From the NCBI GenBank assembly GCA_027490925.1, contig JAIXXF010000012.1:1-64000 (forward strand): DNA of 64,000 bases, given 5' to 3'. This stretch comes from Comamonadaceae bacterium (GTDB lineage: Bacteria > Pseudomonadota > Gammaproteobacteria > Burkholderiales > Burkholderiaceae_C). Each line of letters starts with the position of its first letter. The stretch's first letter is position 1. The notes under the pieces are model-generated. The model saw nothing but the letters and a program-made list of their open reading frames with translations, did not search any database and was not told where the DNA came from. The translations under genes and the position numbers were made by a program. Positions 52,836 to 63,504 of this stretch are shown one piece after another.

Positions 52836-54813
52836 GGTAAATCTCCTCCGCCAGTTCTTTTGATATGCCTTCGACAGTGGCGATGTCCGCCACTCCAGCC
52901 GCCGCCACCCCGCGAATGCCGCCAAAACGCTGAAGCAGTTTCGCTCGCTTTTTCGGCCCGATACCGGGAATATCTTCCAGCTTGCTGCCACCAGTTCGTA
53001 CTTTGGCGCGCTGGGCCCGCATACCGGTGATGGCGAAGCGGTGCGCCTCGTCGCGAATCTGCGCCACCAGCATCAGCGCGGCCGAATCTTTGCCGAGGTA
53101 CACCTTCTCACGGCCATCGGCGAACACCAGTTCTTCAAGGCCGACCTTGCGGCCCTCTCCCTTTTCTACGCCGACGATCCGTGATAGTTCCAACCCCAGG
53201 CTTTCGAATACCTCGCGCGCGACGCCGACCTGACCTTTGCCTCCGTCAATGAGCACGATATCGGGCATGCTGGTGTGATTGGGGTCGTCAGCCACCGCCT
53301 CGGCCAGTTTGCCGTAGCGCCGCCGCAGCACCTGGCTCATGGCGGCGTAATCGTCGCCTGGGGTGATGCCGTCGATGTTGTAGCGTCGGTATTCAGCACT
53401 TTGCATCTTGTGGTGGTGGAACACCACACACGAGGCCTGCGTGGCCTCGCCAGCGGTATGAGAAATGTCGAAGCACTCGATGCGCAGTGCCTCCAGGCTG
53501 TCAGGCGCCATGTCCAAAGCCGTGACCAGCGCGCGCGTACGGGCTTGCTGAGAGCCCTCTTCGGCGAGCAGCCTCGCCAGCTGAATCGACGCGTTTTTTA
53601 GTGCCATCTCCAGCCAGATGCGCCGCTGTTCGCGGGGATTGTGTACAGCGTGAACGCGTTGGCCCGCCTGGGCCGATAGCGCACCGATCAAGTCCTTACC
53701 CACAGCTACGCTGGTGATCAGCGTGGGCGGCGGCAAGATGTCGGTGTAGTGCTGCGCAATGAACGCCTCCAGCACCAGCCGCTCCACTGGCTCAGGCTCG
53801 GTGGCGTCACCAGCTTCCTCGTCGAAACGCAGGCTGGTGGCATCCTCGACATGCACCGGAAAGTACGGGCGATCGCCCAAGTGCCGCCCCCCCCGTACCA
53901 CCGCGAGGTTGACGCAGGCTTTGCCCCCCTGCACCTGAACCGCCAAGATATCGGCATCTTTGTCGGCGCTCGTCTCCACCGACTGCTGGTGCAGCACGCG
54001 CGAGAGTGCCGACATCTGGTTACGGATATCGGCCGCTTGCTCAAACTCCAGGCGCTCGGCGTGGTGGCGCATGCGTTCTTCCAGCGTCAAGAGCACGCCT
54101 TGGGTTTCACCCCTCAAAAACTGCTCGGCGTGCGCCACGTCTTGGGCGTAGGCGGCAGGGCTGATCTGATTCACACAGGGACCCGAGCAACGTTTGATCT
54201 GGTAAAGCAGGCACGGGCGGGTGCGGTTGGAAAACACAGTGTCCTCGCAGGTCCGCAAGCGGAACACCTTTTGCAGCAGTAAGATGGATTCCTTAACCGC
54301 CCAGGCACTCGGGTAGGGCCCGAAGTACCGGTGCCTTTTCTCCACCGCACCTCGGTAATAGGCCACCCTCGGGTAGGCGGATGCACCGCTGGCGCTCTGT
54401 GGCCCTGGTCCAGTGATTTTCAAATACGGGTAACTCTTGTCATCGCGGAAGAGGATGTTGAACCGCGGGTTGAGCGTTTTGATCAGGTTGTTTTCAAGCA
54501 GCAGCGCCTCTGCCTCAGACCGCACCACTGTGGTCTCCAAGCGGGCGATCTTGCCCACCATGTGGCCAATCCGGGTGCCGCCGTGGTTCTTCTGAAAGTA
54601 GCTGGACACCCGCTTCTTCAAATCACGTGCTTTGCCCACGTAAAGGAGTTGCCCGTTCGCGTCAAAGTACCGATACACACCAGGCAGGGCTGGCAGGGCA
54701 GCGACCTCGCTCAGCAGCTGGTCCGAATGGGGGCTGTCGGTTTCGCAAGCATCAGAAGCAGCGGAGCCGGCGCTGTGCATGGCGGCGGCTGGTGGATTGG
54801 CGGCTGTGTCCAT
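52822..54813 (-). CDS. uvrC: Excinuclease ABC subunit UvrC
   Basis: UvrC makes both incisions around a bulky DNA lesion. The 663-residue protein (ATG at 54813) has an N-terminal GIY-YIG domain (about 37-120: P-G-V-Y-R-Y-F, then [13 protein letters not shown]), a UVR motif (about 240-275), an RNase-H-like C-terminal nuclease domain and tandem helix-hairpin-helix motifs at the end ([13 protein letters not shown]). The first 35 residues are a variable Ala/Ser-rich tail. It diverges from earP; both starts lie only 38 bases apart. Confidence 0.96.
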   Translation of the reverse strand: MDTAANPPAAAMHSAGSAASDACETDSPHSDQLLSEVAALPALPGVYRYFDANGQLLYVGKARDLKKRVSSYFQKNHGGTRIGHMVGKIARLETTVVRSEAEALLLENNLIKTLNPRFNILFRDDKSYPYLKITGPGPQSASGASAYPRVAYYRGAVEKRHRYFGPYPSAWAVKESILLLQKVFRLRTCEDTVFSNRTRPCLLYQIKRCSGPCVNQISPAAYAQDVAHAEQFLRGETQGVLLTLEERMRHHAERLEFEQAADIRNQMSALSRVLHQQSVETSADKDADILAVQVQGGKACVNLAVVRGGRHLGDRPYFPVHVEDATSLRFDEEAGDATEPEPVERLVLEAFIAQHYTDILPPPTLITSVAVGKDLIGALSAQAGQRVHAVHNPREQRRIWLEMALKNASIQLARLLAEEGSQQARTRALVTALDMAPDSLEALRIECFDISHTAGEATQASCVVFHHHKMQSAEYRRYNIDGITPGDDYAAMSQVLRRRYGKLAEAVADDPNHTSMPDIVLIDGGKGQVGVAREVFESLGLELSRIVGVEKGEGRKVGLEELVFADGREKVYLGKDSAALMLVAQIRDEAHRFAITGMRAQRAKVRTGGSKLEDIPGIGPKKRAKLLQRFGGIRGVAAAGVADIATVEGISKELAEEIYRALH

Positions 54814-54851
54814 GACCCGTATTGTGGACAATCCGGGGCAAAGGACGCGGC

Positions 54852-55937
54852 ATGCGCTGGGACATCTTCTGCAAAGTGATCGATAACCACGGCGACATTG
54901 GCGTGTGCTGGCGGCTGGCATCTGACTTGGCGAACCGTGGCGAACACGTCAGATTGTGGTCCGACGACTTGTCCGCTTTAGGGTGGATGGCCCCGGACGG
55001 CCACCCCAACATCGCCGCCCTGCCCTGGCCCGACGACCACCCCGCCACGTGGCGACGCATGACGCCGGGAGACGTGGTGGTCGAGGCTTTCGGTTGCGAC
55101 ATCCCGGACCCTGTGGCTGGCGCCATGGCCGAATGCGCCATAGCGGGGACGCAGCCGGTGTGGATCAACCTCGAATACCTCACCGCTGAAGCCCACAGTG
55201 AGCAAAACCATCGTCTGCCTTCGCCGGTTCTCAGTGGGTCCGGCAAAGGCCTGACCAAGCACTTTTTTTACCCGGGTTTCACGGCCGCTACAGGCGGCCT
55301 GTTGCGCGAACCCACTTTGGTGGACGAACAACGCCAGTTCGACCGTACGGCTTGGCTGGCACAACAACAAATCCCCTGGGGCGGCGAGCGTTTGGTGTCA
55401 CTTTTTTGCTATGAGCCAGCAGGACTTTCAGCATGGTTGAACGATTTGATGGCCGACTCGCTGCGCACCAGGCTGCTGGTGGCCTTCGGCCGGGCCCAAA
55501 GCGCCGTCATCGACCACTTTTCAAAACGAATCTGGCGCCAGCCCTCGTTTTCGCTCACGTCCTCGCTATCAATTTCATACCTTCCGCCGCTCACGCAGCC
55601 CGACTTTGACCGCCTGCTTTGGGCCTGCGACATGAATTTTGTGCGAGGGGAAGACTCGCTGGTGAGGGGCATCTGGGCGGGTAAACCCCTGATCTGGAAC
55701 ATTTACCCGCAGGACGACGGCGCGCACCACGCCAAGTTGGAAGCCTACTTGGACGCCATGGCAGCACCCGAGTCGCAGCGGCGGTTTCACCGTGTGTGGA
55801 ACGGCATCGAGCCAGGCCCGCTGCCCCACGTAGACGCCATTGAGTGGGCCGATGTCGCCACCGCGTGGCGACATCACGCGAGCCAACTCGCCGACTTGAC
55901 CAGCCAGTTGCTCGGATTCGCAGCAGAAAACCGTTAA
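54852..55937 (+). CDS. earP: EF-P arginine rhamnosyltransferase EarP
   Basis: EarP adds rhamnose from dTDP-rhamnose to Arg32 of elongation factor P. From the ATG at 54852 the protein has 361 residues. It begins [23 protein letters not shown], the typical EarP start with the substrate Asp, and has D-F-x-R-G-E-D-S-like [11 protein letters not shown] and W-N-I-Y-P-Q-D-D near the sugar site. efp lies 89 bases downstream on the same strand, as in Pseudomonas, Neisseria and betaproteobacteria. Confidence 0.95.
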   Translation: MRWDIFCKVIDNHGDIGVCWRLASDLANRGEHVRLWSDDLSALGWMAPDGHPNIAALPWPDDHPATWRRMTPGDVVVEAFGCDIPDPVAGAMAECAIAGTQPVWINLEYLTAEAHSEQNHRLPSPVLSGSGKGLTKHFFYPGFTAATGGLLREPTLVDEQRQFDRTAWLAQQQIPWGGERLVSLFCYEPAGLSAWLNDLMADSLRTRLLVAFGRAQSAVIDHFSKRIWRQPSFSLTSSLSISYLPPLTQPDFDRLLWACDMNFVRGEDSLVRGIWAGKPLIWNIYPQDDGAHHAKLEAYLDAMAAPESQRRFHRVWNGIEPGPLPHVDAIEWADVATAWRHHASQLADLTSQLLGFAAENR

Positions 55938-56026
55938 AATCAAAGGCTTTGCTGACACCCCGGGCTGGCCGGCGGCAACACCACATCGCATATCGCCGCG
56001 CGAGCGGTCTACTCTCCCGTAACGCC

Positions 56027-56581
56027 ATGAAAATCGCTCAAGAAATCCGCGCCGGCAACGTCATCATGCACGGTAAAGACCCCATGGTTGTGCTCAAGAC
56101 CGAGTACAGCCGAGGCGGCCGCAACTCGGCCACCGTCCGCATGAAGCTGAAAAGTCTGATCGCCAACTTCGGCACCGAAGTGGTGTTCAAAGCAGACGAC
56201 AAGATGGACCAGATCATCTTGGACAAAAAGGACTGCACCTATTCCTACTTTGCCGACCCGATGTACGTGTGGATGGACGCCGAATACAACCAGTATGAAG
56301 TGGAAGCCGACAACATGGGCGACTCGCTGAACTACCTGGAGGACGGTATGGCCGCCGAAGTGGTGTTCTACGACGGCAAGGCCATTTCTGTGGAACTCCC
56401 CACCAGCGTGGAACGCGAGATCACCTGGACAGAACCAGCGGTCAAAGGCGACACGTCGGGCAAAGTCCTCAAGCCAGCCAAGATCGCCACAGGCTTCGAG
56501 ATCGGTGTGCCCATTTTTGTGGCGCAAGGTGACCGGGTGGAGATCGACACCCGAACCGGTGAATACCGCAAGCGCGTTTGA
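56027..56581 (+). CDS. efp: Translation elongation factor P
   Basis: EF-P rescues ribosomes stalled on polyproline stretches. The protein has 184 residues with three domains: KOW-like domain I with the loop Y-S-R-G-G-R-N-S, in which R32 is the residue rhamnosylated by EarP, then two OB domains with [12 protein letters not shown] and the C-terminal [15 protein letters not shown]. Arg at 32 (not Lys) agrees with the EarP gene just upstream and the absence of PoxA/EpmA here. A strong terminator follows. Confidence 0.97.
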   Translation: MKIAQEIRAGNVIMHGKDPMVVLKTEYSRGGRNSATVRMKLKSLIANFGTEVVFKADDKMDQIILDKKDCTYSYFADPMYVWMDAEYNQYEVEADNMGDSLNYLEDGMAAEVVFYDGKAISVELPTSVEREITWTEPAVKGDTSGKVLKPAKIATGFEIGVPIFVAQGDRVEIDTRTGEYRKRV

Positions 56582-56597
56582 AGCCCCCTTCTCCACC

Positions 56598-56622
56598 AAA
56601 GGCCCCATCAGGGGCCTTTTTC
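56598..56622 (+). terminator. Rho-independent terminator of efp
   Basis: A 9-bp stem, AAAGGCCCC (56598-56606) with GGGGCCTTT (56611-56619), has a 4-base loop and is followed by more T. Confidence 0.93.
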
Positions 56623-56671
56623 ATGGGCACCCCGTTCTTTCACAAAGCGCCAACGCCCACACAATCAATCC

Positions 56672-57538
56672 ATGGACCAAATCGAATACTGGAAAGACCG
56701 CCGTCTCGCAGACGCATGGGCCACCCTGCAGGCACACGCCCAACAGGGCGTTCCACTCGCTCCAGACCCATCCCGTCTGGCTTTTGCCGACCCAGAGTTT
56801 TTGCTTCGCCGCGAGACACGTGGCATTCGCTTTCAGCTGGAACTGCTCAAACCGGACTTGGCCCAACATGAACAGGGCATTGAGAACACAGTGGTGGTGT
56901 TTGGCAGTGCGCGGTTTTGCAGCGAAGAAGCCGCGCGCGAGTTGTTGGCGCGCGCCGAGGCCAGCGGGGATAAGCCGGCCAGCGCACGAGCCCAAACGCT
57001 GCTGCGCAACGCACGCTACTACGAAGCGGCCCGCGCCTTCGGCGGCTTAGTAGCCCGGCATTGCGCCGACTGGCCCGCCAGCGAACAACTGTTTGTTTGC
57101 ACTGGCGGTGGTCCGGGCATCATGGAAGCGGCCAATCGCGGCGTCCATGAAGCGGGTGGCCGCAGTGTGGGCCTGTCCATCGCGCTGCCCCGCGAAGAAG
57201 CGCCCAACCCGTACATCACCCCCAGTTTGAGCTTCAAGTTCCACTACTTCGCGCTGCGCAAAATGCACTTCATGATGCGAGCGAAGGCACTGGTCGCTTT
57301 TCCGGGCGGGTTCGGTACGCTGGACGAGCTGTTCGAGACCATCACCCTGATCCAGACTCGTAAAGCCAAACCTGTACCTGTGATCCTGTTCGGCACCGAC
57401 TACTGGCAGCGACTGTTCAATCCACAAGTGCTGGTGGACGAAGGCGCCATTTCAGACAGCGACCTCCAGTTGTTCCAGTACCTGGACGATCCCCAAGACG
57501 CCTGGGACGCGATCCAGCTCTTTTACAACTCGCATTGA
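56672..57538 (+). CDS. LOG-family protein (phosphoribohydrolase-like)
   Basis: The 288-residue protein is of the LOG family: G-G-G-P-G-I-M-E-A-A-N-R-G near the middle and the catalytic P-G-G-F-G-T-L-D-E-L (about 214-223). LOG enzymes release cytokinin-like bases from nucleoside monophosphates; bacterial members are also general nucleotide 5'-monophosphate phosphoribohydrolases. At the N-terminus about 75 residues are extra compared with the short plant-type enzymes, as in the longer bacterial subgroup. It is likely its own unit after the efp terminator. Confidence 0.9.
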   Translation: MDQIEYWKDRRLADAWATLQAHAQQGVPLAPDPSRLAFADPEFLLRRETRGIRFQLELLKPDLAQHEQGIENTVVVFGSARFCSEEAARELLARAEASGDKPASARAQTLLRNARYYEAARAFGGLVARHCADWPASEQLFVCTGGGPGIMEAANRGVHEAGGRSVGLSIALPREEAPNPYITPSLSFKFHYFALRKMHFMMRAKALVAFPGGFGTLDELFETITLIQTRKAKPVPVILFGTDYWQRLFNPQVLVDEGAISDSDLQLFQYLDDPQDAWDAIQLFYNSH

Positions 57539-57580
57539 ATGCAGCAGTGGTCCTGGGTGGGCTGGTTTCAACCCACCCGT

Positions 57581-58939
57581 TCATGCGCCGTTGTCGGCGT
57601 CGCCCGCATTGGGGATCAGCGCCTGGGCTTCGCTTTCTGGCAGTGACTCCACCACCTTCAGCGCGCGTCGCATCTGGTTGGTTCGTGTGGTGGCGATCTC
57701 AAGGGTATCGGAGGCCTTGCGCACCTGCTCACGGATTTTCTCCACCCAGGTGCCATAACGCTCAAATTCGGTCTTCACTGCGCCCAAGACTTTCCACACC
57801 TCCGACGCCTGCTGCTCCAGCGCGAGCGTTCGGAATCCCATGTGCAGGCTGTTGAGCATCGCCAGCAATGTGGTGGGACCGGCGAGCGTGACGCGGTGGT
57901 CTCGTTGCAAGCTGTCCATCAGCCCCGGGCGCCGCAGCACTTCAGCGTAAAGACTTTCTATGGGCAAGAACAAAATCGCGAAGTCGGTGGTGTGCGGCGG
58001 TGCCAGGTAGCTGTCAGCGATCGCTTTGGCCTCGGTCCGGATGCGCGACTCCAGCGCCTTGGCAGCGGCTTCTGCGCCAGCGGCGTCAGCCCGCTCGTGC
58101 GCATCCAGCAAACGCTCGTAATCGTCGCGGGGAAACTTGGCGTCAATCGGTAACCACACCGGTGTCCCATCGGCGCTGCGGCCCGGAAAACGCACCGCGA
58201 AGTCCACTCGCTGGTTGCTGCGCGGCTTGGTCTCCACCTGCTTACCAAACTGGTCGGTGGTCAACACCTGCTCCAGCAGCGACTCCAGCTGGATCTCACC
58301 GAACATGCCGCGGGTTTTCACGTTGGTCAGCACCCGCTGTAAATCGCCTACGCCCTGGGCCAGGCTTTGCATTTGACCCAGCCCTTGGTGCACCTGCTCC
58401 AGCCGATCAGCGACCTGCTTGAAGCTCTCTCCCAACCGGGTCTCCAACGTATGTTGCAGCTTTTCGTCCACAGTTCGTCTCATCTCCTCCAGCTTGGCCA
58501 GGTTCGATTCTTGGAGTTGAGTGAGCTGGGTTTCCAGGGTGCCTCGCACCTCGTGCATGCGCCTGGCGTTGCCCTCGCTCAGGCTCTGTAGCTGCGTACT
58601 GAGGGTGTCGGACAAGGTCTTTTGCAGCAGGCTGAGCTGCTGACCAAAAGCATCGATCTGCGCGTTTTGGGTACGGGTTGCTTCGGCGCTTTGCAGCACG
58701 AGCGCCTGCTGGAAGCTCGCCAAATTGCCGCCAAGCTCGAGACGACCGAGTCGCGCGGACTCGTTGATATCATGCCTCAGTTCGCGCTCCAGACGCTCGT
58801 TCGCACGGGTCACGCTTTGGAGCCACTCAGCAGACAGGCCGTTCGTCTTGCGACGCCAAAGCAACCAAGACAAAAGCGCCACGTTCACAGCAACCAGTCC
58901 TACCAGCGCCCACAAACCCATTGGTTCCAGAAGACCCAT
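57581..58939 (-). CDS. rmuC: DNA recombination protein RmuC
   Basis: The 452-residue protein (ATG at 58939) has one N-terminal membrane helix, a long coiled coil (about 40-180) with many Gln/Glu heptads, and the RmuC nuclease-like domain (about 190-440): M-F-G-E-I-Q-L-E-S-L-L-E, then V-D-F-A-V-R-F-P-G, then L-P-I-D-A-K-F-P-R-D-D-Y. RmuC is needed to limit inversions at short inverted repeats in E. coli. A TTG at 58960 would extend it into the next gene. It follows the 2-hydroxyacid dehydrogenase on the same strand. Confidence 0.94.
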   Translation of the reverse strand: MGLLEPMGLWALVGLVAVNVALLSWLLWRRKTNGLSAEWLQSVTRANERLERELRHDINESARLGRLELGGNLASFQQALVLQSAEATRTQNAQIDAFGQQLSLLQKTLSDTLSTQLQSLSEGNARRMHEVRGTLETQLTQLQESNLAKLEEMRRTVDEKLQHTLETRLGESFKQVADRLEQVHQGLGQMQSLAQGVGDLQRVLTNVKTRGMFGEIQLESLLEQVLTTDQFGKQVETKPRSNQRVDFAVRFPGRSADGTPVWLPIDAKFPRDDYERLLDAHERADAAGAEAAAKALESRIRTEAKAIADSYLAPPHTTDFAILFLPIESLYAEVLRRPGLMDSLQRDHRVTLAGPTTLLAMLNSLHMGFRTLALEQQASEVWKVLGAVKTEFERYGTWVEKIREQVRKASDTLEIATTRTNQMRRALKVVESLPESEAQALIPNAGDADNGA

Positions 58940-58949
58940 GGCTGTGGGC

Positions 58950-59936
58950 TCAGCGCACAATCGACGTCACGGTGTTGACGGGCGTCAACACGCGCCCTTC
59001 GGTGAAGAAGGACACCAAATTATCGGCAGCCAAACGAGCCATCGCCATGCGGGTCGGCCCGCTGGCGCTGGCAATGTGCGGCGTCAACACCACATTGGGC
59101 AGCGTCAGCAAATCGGGGAGAACTGCGGGCTCACCCTCGAAAACGTCCAGGCCGGCCCCGGCAATGGTTCGGGCCTTGAGGGCCGCCGCCAACGCAACGT
59201 CGTCGACGATCCCACCCCGTGCGATGTTGGTCAGTGTCGCGGTCGGCTTCATTTGTGCCAACTCGGCTGCACCGATCGCGTGGTGCGATTCAGCCGAGTA
59301 GGGCAACACCAAGACGAGGTGATCGGCCCTCTGCAGCAGCTCAGCCTTGCTGACGTAGCTGGCCCGGCAACGCGCCTCTGTCGCCGGGTCGAGCCGGGTG
59401 CGGTTGTGATAAATCACCTCCATGCCGAAACCGTGAGCCCCCCGACTGGCGATGCCCTGACCGATGCGACCCATGCCCAAAATGCCCAGAGTGGCACCGT
59501 GGATGTCGCTGCCAGTGAACATGTCGTAGCGCCATTTTGTCCACTCGCCACGGCGCAAGAAATGCTCGCTCTCGGTCAAGCGGCGCGCGGTTGCCATCAT
59601 GAGCGCAAAGCCAAAATCGGCGGTGGTGTCGGTCAGCACGTCCGGCGTGTTGGTGCCTTGTACGCCGCGCTCGGTCATCGCTGGCAAGTCGAAGTTGTTG
59701 TACCCCACCGCCATGTTGGCCACCACCTTGAGCTGTGGACAGGCGACCAGAAGGTCGGAATCGATCCGCTCACTCCCCGTGGTCAGCGCACCGTCAACAC
59801 CCTGCAGCCGAGCGATGAGCTCGCTTTTGGTCAAGACTTGATCGGTTTGGTTCGTGGCAACGTCGAAACGCGTGGACAGCGACTCGATAATGGCTGGGAA
59901 TACGGCCCGGGCCAGCAGGATTTTTGGTTTTGTCAT
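58950..59936 (-). CDS. D-2-hydroxyacid dehydrogenase (glyoxylate/hydroxypyruvate reductase type)
   Basis: The 328-residue NAD(P)-linked dehydrogenase has the D-isomer-specific layout: the substrate lobe, Rossmann G-M-G-R-I-G-Q-G (about 155-162), then N-I-A-R-G-G-I-V-D-D with the catalytic Arg, a Glu in D-V-F-E-G-E-P, and the catalytic His in L-T-P-H-I-A-S-A. The set fits glyoxylate reductase or gluconate 2-reductase. Its start is 1 base before the stop of the antiporter gene, so the two are one unit. Substrate not resolved. Confidence 0.92.
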   Translation of the reverse strand: MTKPKILLARAVFPAIIESLSTRFDVATNQTDQVLTKSELIARLQGVDGALTTGSERIDSDLLVACPQLKVVANMAVGYNNFDLPAMTERGVQGTNTPDVLTDTTADFGFALMMATARRLTESEHFLRRGEWTKWRYDMFTGSDIHGATLGILGMGRIGQGIASRGAHGFGMEVIYHNRTRLDPATEARCRASYVSKAELLQRADHLVLVLPYSAESHHAIGAAELAQMKPTATLTNIARGGIVDDVALAAALKARTIAGAGLDVFEGEPAVLPDLLTLPNVVLTPHIASASGPTRMAMARLAADNLVSFFTEGRVLTPVNTVTSIVR

Positions 59937-59937
59937 G

Positions 59938-61344
59938 TCATCGGAACCAAATGAAAGTCATAGCTACGAAAAGCGGCAGGAGAATGCCAATCGACCACAG
60001 CATGTAGCCAAAGAAGCTGGGCATTCTGACACCCCTGTCTTCGGCAATGGCTTTGACCATCAGGTTGGGTGCATTGCCGATATAGGTGTTCGCTCCCATG
60101 AACACCGCCCCGGCGGAGATGGCGGCCAGGGTCGCCGCATTGGCGCCCATCAGCACTTGGGGATCTCCACCCGCGGTGTTGAAAAACACCAGATAAGTGG
60201 GCGCATTGTCCAAAAACGAACTGAGCAAGCCGGTGGCCCAAAAATACATGGCAGGGTCAGGTTGACCGTCTAGACCGGTCACTGCTGCCACCACCGGGCC
60301 GAAAGGCCCTTGGGCACCAGCCTTCAACATGGCAATGACGGGCACGATGGTGACGAAAATGCCTGCGAAAAGCTTCGCGACCTCCGCCATGGGTGCCCAA
60401 GAGAACTGGTTCTCGTGGTGAATGCGAGCGGGCGTGATCCATAAAGACAACGCGGTCACCAGCAGCAGCCCCACATCGCGCACCAAACTGGGCAGACCAA
60501 TGTCGGTGCCCAAAACATGGATCGCCACTGGAGATGTCCAGACCCCACTCATCAGCACCAGCCCAGCGATGGCCGCCAACAACACGAAGTTCCAGGCGCC
60601 GTCAAAATCGATTGGACCTTGACCAGAGCTAGTGAGTCCAGGGAGGGTACGCTCGGTGCGGTGGTGGTGGCGGTCAATGAGGTGGTGAATCACAAGAAGT
60701 GAAGCCACCAAAAACAGGGTTTCGGAAAAAATGTGACGGACTGTCCAAAAGAAATCCACGCCCTTGAGAAATCCGAGAAACAAAGGGGGGTCGCCCAGCG
60801 GTGTGAGAGCACCGCCAGCGTTGGACACGATGAATATGAAAAAAACGATCGTGTGCACTTGGTGGTTTCGGTGAGCGTTGGCTCGGATCAGAGGCCGTAT
60901 CAGCAGCATGGACGCCCCAGTTGTCCCCATGAAGCTGGCCATCACCGCACCCATCGCCAACATTGCGGTGTTGAGGGCGGGCGTGCCCCTCAAATTGCCG
61001 CGGATGTGAATGCCTCCGGCAACGGTGAACAACGCGGTGAGCAACACAATGAAGGGCAAGTATTCAGCCACAGCCGCATGGGCCAGGTGAGAGCCGGCTG
61101 TTGCCCAGCCCTGTGTCGCTCCAAACGGCAGCAGAAACGCCAGCGCCCAGGCCATCGCGACCTTGCCTTGGTGCAGGTGCCAAATACGCGGCATCAGCAA
61201 TGGCATGAGCGCGATGGACAAAAGCACCCCAACGAACGGCAAACCCCAAGCGACAGAGAGCCGCCCTCCCTCAAGCTCGGCGGCGGATACGGCCCCTGGG
61301 AACAGCACAGCAGGCCAGGCGGCCAATAACGGCAGTCGCTTCAT
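59938..61344 (-). CDS. NhaD-type sodium:proton antiporter (CitMHS-like)
   Basis: The 468-residue membrane protein (ATG at 61344, RBS GGAGGAG) starts with a signal-like helix and has about 12 membrane segments. Marks of the NhaD/ion-transporter group: F-I-V-L-L-T-A-L-F-T-V-A-G-G-I-H, then N-A-G-G-A-L-T-P-L-G-D-P-P-L-F-L-G and, in the second half, S-S-F-L-D-N-A-P-T-Y-L-V-F-F, then G-N-A-P-N-L-M-V-K-A-I-A. These pairs of re-entrant loops carry the ion site. It probably exports Na+ in exchange for H+. It leads the leftward unit with the dehydrogenase and rmuC. Confidence 0.9.
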   Translation of the reverse strand: MKRLPLLAAWPAVLFPGAVSAAELEGGRLSVAWGLPFVGVLLSIALMPLLMPRIWHLHQGKVAMAWALAFLLPFGATQGWATAGSHLAHAAVAEYLPFIVLLTALFTVAGGIHIRGNLRGTPALNTAMLAMGAVMASFMGTTGASMLLIRPLIRANAHRNHQVHTIVFFIFIVSNAGGALTPLGDPPLFLGFLKGVDFFWTVRHIFSETLFLVASLLVIHHLIDRHHHRTERTLPGLTSSGQGPIDFDGAWNFVLLAAIAGLVLMSGVWTSPVAIHVLGTDIGLPSLVRDVGLLLVTALSLWITPARIHHENQFSWAPMAEVAKLFAGIFVTIVPVIAMLKAGAQGPFGPVVAAVTGLDGQPDPAMYFWATGLLSSFLDNAPTYLVFFNTAGGDPQVLMGANAATLAAISAGAVFMGANTYIGNAPNLMVKAIAEDRGVRMPSFFGYMLWSIGILLPLFVAMTFIWFR

Positions 61345-61579
61345 GAATGGTGTCTCCTCCGGAGGATTGGGCCGATCGGATTGTGCACGACGCACCGTTG
61401 CGCAAGTTCGGCCGGAAACACCGTGGATTTCAACGTTTGTTGGGTCGTTTCATTTTTTGTTTAAGGTGTACAAAGCGTGCGTATGCGCCCAGGGGTGGCT
61501 TGCCAGAGTAACCGTTTCCATTTAACTGGTACGCTGGGTTGGCGAGCCACTCACCCCAACCACCAACGCCACTGGCCAA

Positions 61580-63451
61580 ATGCGCTTCAAACTGAGTCTG
61601 CTGTTTTTTTCCCTGTCCCTGGTCGCCCTGCTGATCGGCGGCGTGGTCGTGCGCTTTTGGATCATCGAGTTTCAAGACCAAGCATTGACCGACACCATGC
61701 GACGGGGCGCGCAGTTGGGCGCACTGACCGTCGACGCGGCCATCGCCTCACGCCAGCGAGAGCTGGCTTCGGTGGCCGCAGGCTTGACCGACACCAATGC
61801 GGTCACGGCGCAAGATGGCCGGTCGCTGCAAAACACACTGGCTGGGCTCAAGCGCAGCGGCTTCGCTTGGGCGGCTGTCGTTGACCAGAATGGGCAAGTG
61901 CTGGCTTCGTCGCTTACCGCGCCTGCGAGCAGCCCTGTCCCCTCGCAAACCACCTGGCTGCTTCGTGGTCAACAAGGGGCGTTTGTCAGTGACCAATTCC
62001 AAGCCGACTGGCCAGCAGAGCCTGTCCCTGGCGCCGGAGCCGCTGCATGGGGTGTGTTACTGGCGACACCTGTCTCCGGTGTTGCGAGTGGCCCCTCCGA
62101 CTCAGAAACGCAACCCAAACCAGCCGTTCTGGTCGCCATGCTGGCGGCGCCATGGCGCGAATCGTTGCAAAAAGCGCTGCAACCCCTGGCAAACGCTGCC
62201 GCCCTCGGCTCGGCACCCACGGTGGCTGTTTGGACGCCACGCGGTACCCTCGTCTTCGGCGGAGGCAGCCCGCCCAACATCGCACTTACAACAGGGCAAT
62301 GTGGCGTGGTCAACGCGCGTCTGCGGTGTTTGGCCACAGGGCCAGCTCGCCTGGACTTCCCTGGTTTGGGGTGGCAGGTGGTCTTGGAAATACCCGAATC
62401 GCTGGCGGCGTCTGCGGTTGCAGACTTTGACCGACGTTTGGGGACACTGGGCGGCGCGTTGGCCCTGCTTTTGGCGGTCGGGGCTTGGTGGCTGGCCGAC
62501 CGAGTCAGCAGACCTGTATTGGCTGCCAAACGGTTGGCCACCCGCATGGCCACCGGGGACCGCGATCCCAACTTGCCGAGCGCAACCAAAGTCACCGGAC
62601 CGTTGGGCGCAGCGCTGGGCCAATTGCTCACCGGGTTGCGACAACAAGAGGCGGAATGGGTGCGTACTCAGATGGACCTTGAGACCCGGGTGGCAGACCG
62701 GGCCCGGGAACTGGAGCGGGCGGTGGTAGAGCTGCAAGAAGCCAACACCGACCTTGATCGCTTCACCAGCATGGTGTCCCATGACCTTCTGGCGCCAGTG
62801 CGCGCCATGCGGACGTTTTCCGAGCTGCTATTAATGGATTACGCCGACCAGTTACCTGAGGAAGCGAGGCGGTTGCTCAACCGGGTGGACCAAGCCGGGC
62901 AGGACATGAGCAACTTGGTCAACGCACTGCACGCATTGGCCAAGCTGGGGAATAAACCCCTGCAGGTCGCCGATACCGACATGCGTGGCGTGGTCATGCA
63001 AGCGATTCGAGCCCACACACCCGAATGGAACGCAGAGACGATCGACGTGGGACCACTACCGCACTGCACATGCGACCCGGCCATGGTACGAGTCGTCTTC
63101 GACAACCTGATTGGCAACGCCGTGAAATACAGCCACCGACAGCCGGTGCCGCACATCACCGTCTCCGGTCAGGACGAAGCCGAGCGCTGCGTTTACTGGG
63201 TGTCAGACAACGGCGCTGGCTTCGACCCTGCTTACGCCCACAGGCTGTTCCAAATCTTCCAACGCTTACATTCACAAAGGGAGTACCCGGGCACTGGTGT
63301 GGGTCTTGCCACAGTGGCCCGCATTGTTCATCGACACGGTGGGAAGGTGTGGGCCGAGGGCACGCCCAACGAGGGCGCCACGTTTTACTTTTCATTGCCT
63401 AAGCGAGCCGTCGGGGCTAAAACCGAATTGTCTGTGCCCACAGACGCCTGA
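61580..63451 (+). CDS. Membrane sensor histidine kinase, orphan
   Basis: The 623-residue kinase has a first membrane helix (about 5-28), a periplasmic sensor of about 255 residues, a second helix (about 288-306), HAMP (about 308-360), a coiled-coil link, HisKA with S-H-D-L and phospho-acceptor H401, and a HATPase domain (about 500-610: N-L-I-G-N-A-V-K-Y-S, then D-N-G-A-G-F-D, then G-T-G-V-G-L-A-T). The HisKA/HATPase pair resembles that of bacteriophytochrome-like kinases. There is no response-regulator gene next to it in the window, so its partner is elsewhere. The sensor has no recognised domain. Confidence 0.93.
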   Translation: MRFKLSLLFFSLSLVALLIGGVVVRFWIIEFQDQALTDTMRRGAQLGALTVDAAIASRQRELASVAAGLTDTNAVTAQDGRSLQNTLAGLKRSGFAWAAVVDQNGQVLASSLTAPASSPVPSQTTWLLRGQQGAFVSDQFQADWPAEPVPGAGAAAWGVLLATPVSGVASGPSDSETQPKPAVLVAMLAAPWRESLQKALQPLANAAALGSAPTVAVWTPRGTLVFGGGSPPNIALTTGQCGVVNARLRCLATGPARLDFPGLGWQVVLEIPESLAASAVADFDRRLGTLGGALALLLAVGAWWLADRVSRPVLAAKRLATRMATGDRDPNLPSATKVTGPLGAALGQLLTGLRQQEAEWVRTQMDLETRVADRARELERAVVELQEANTDLDRFTSMVSHDLLAPVRAMRTFSELLLMDYADQLPEEARRLLNRVDQAGQDMSNLVNALHALAKLGNKPLQVADTDMRGVVMQAIRAHTPEWNAETIDVGPLPHCTCDPAMVRVVFDNLIGNAVKYSHRQPVPHITVSGQDEAERCVYWVSDNGAGFDPAYAHRLFQIFQRLHSQREYPGTGVGLATVARIVHRHGGKVWAEGTPNEGATFYFSLPKRAVGAKTELSVPTDA

Positions 63452-63504
63452 GTTGGTGATGTGCCCGCTGGCTCTAGGGCGGAAGTGAACCGAAGGGCCC
63501 CGCT

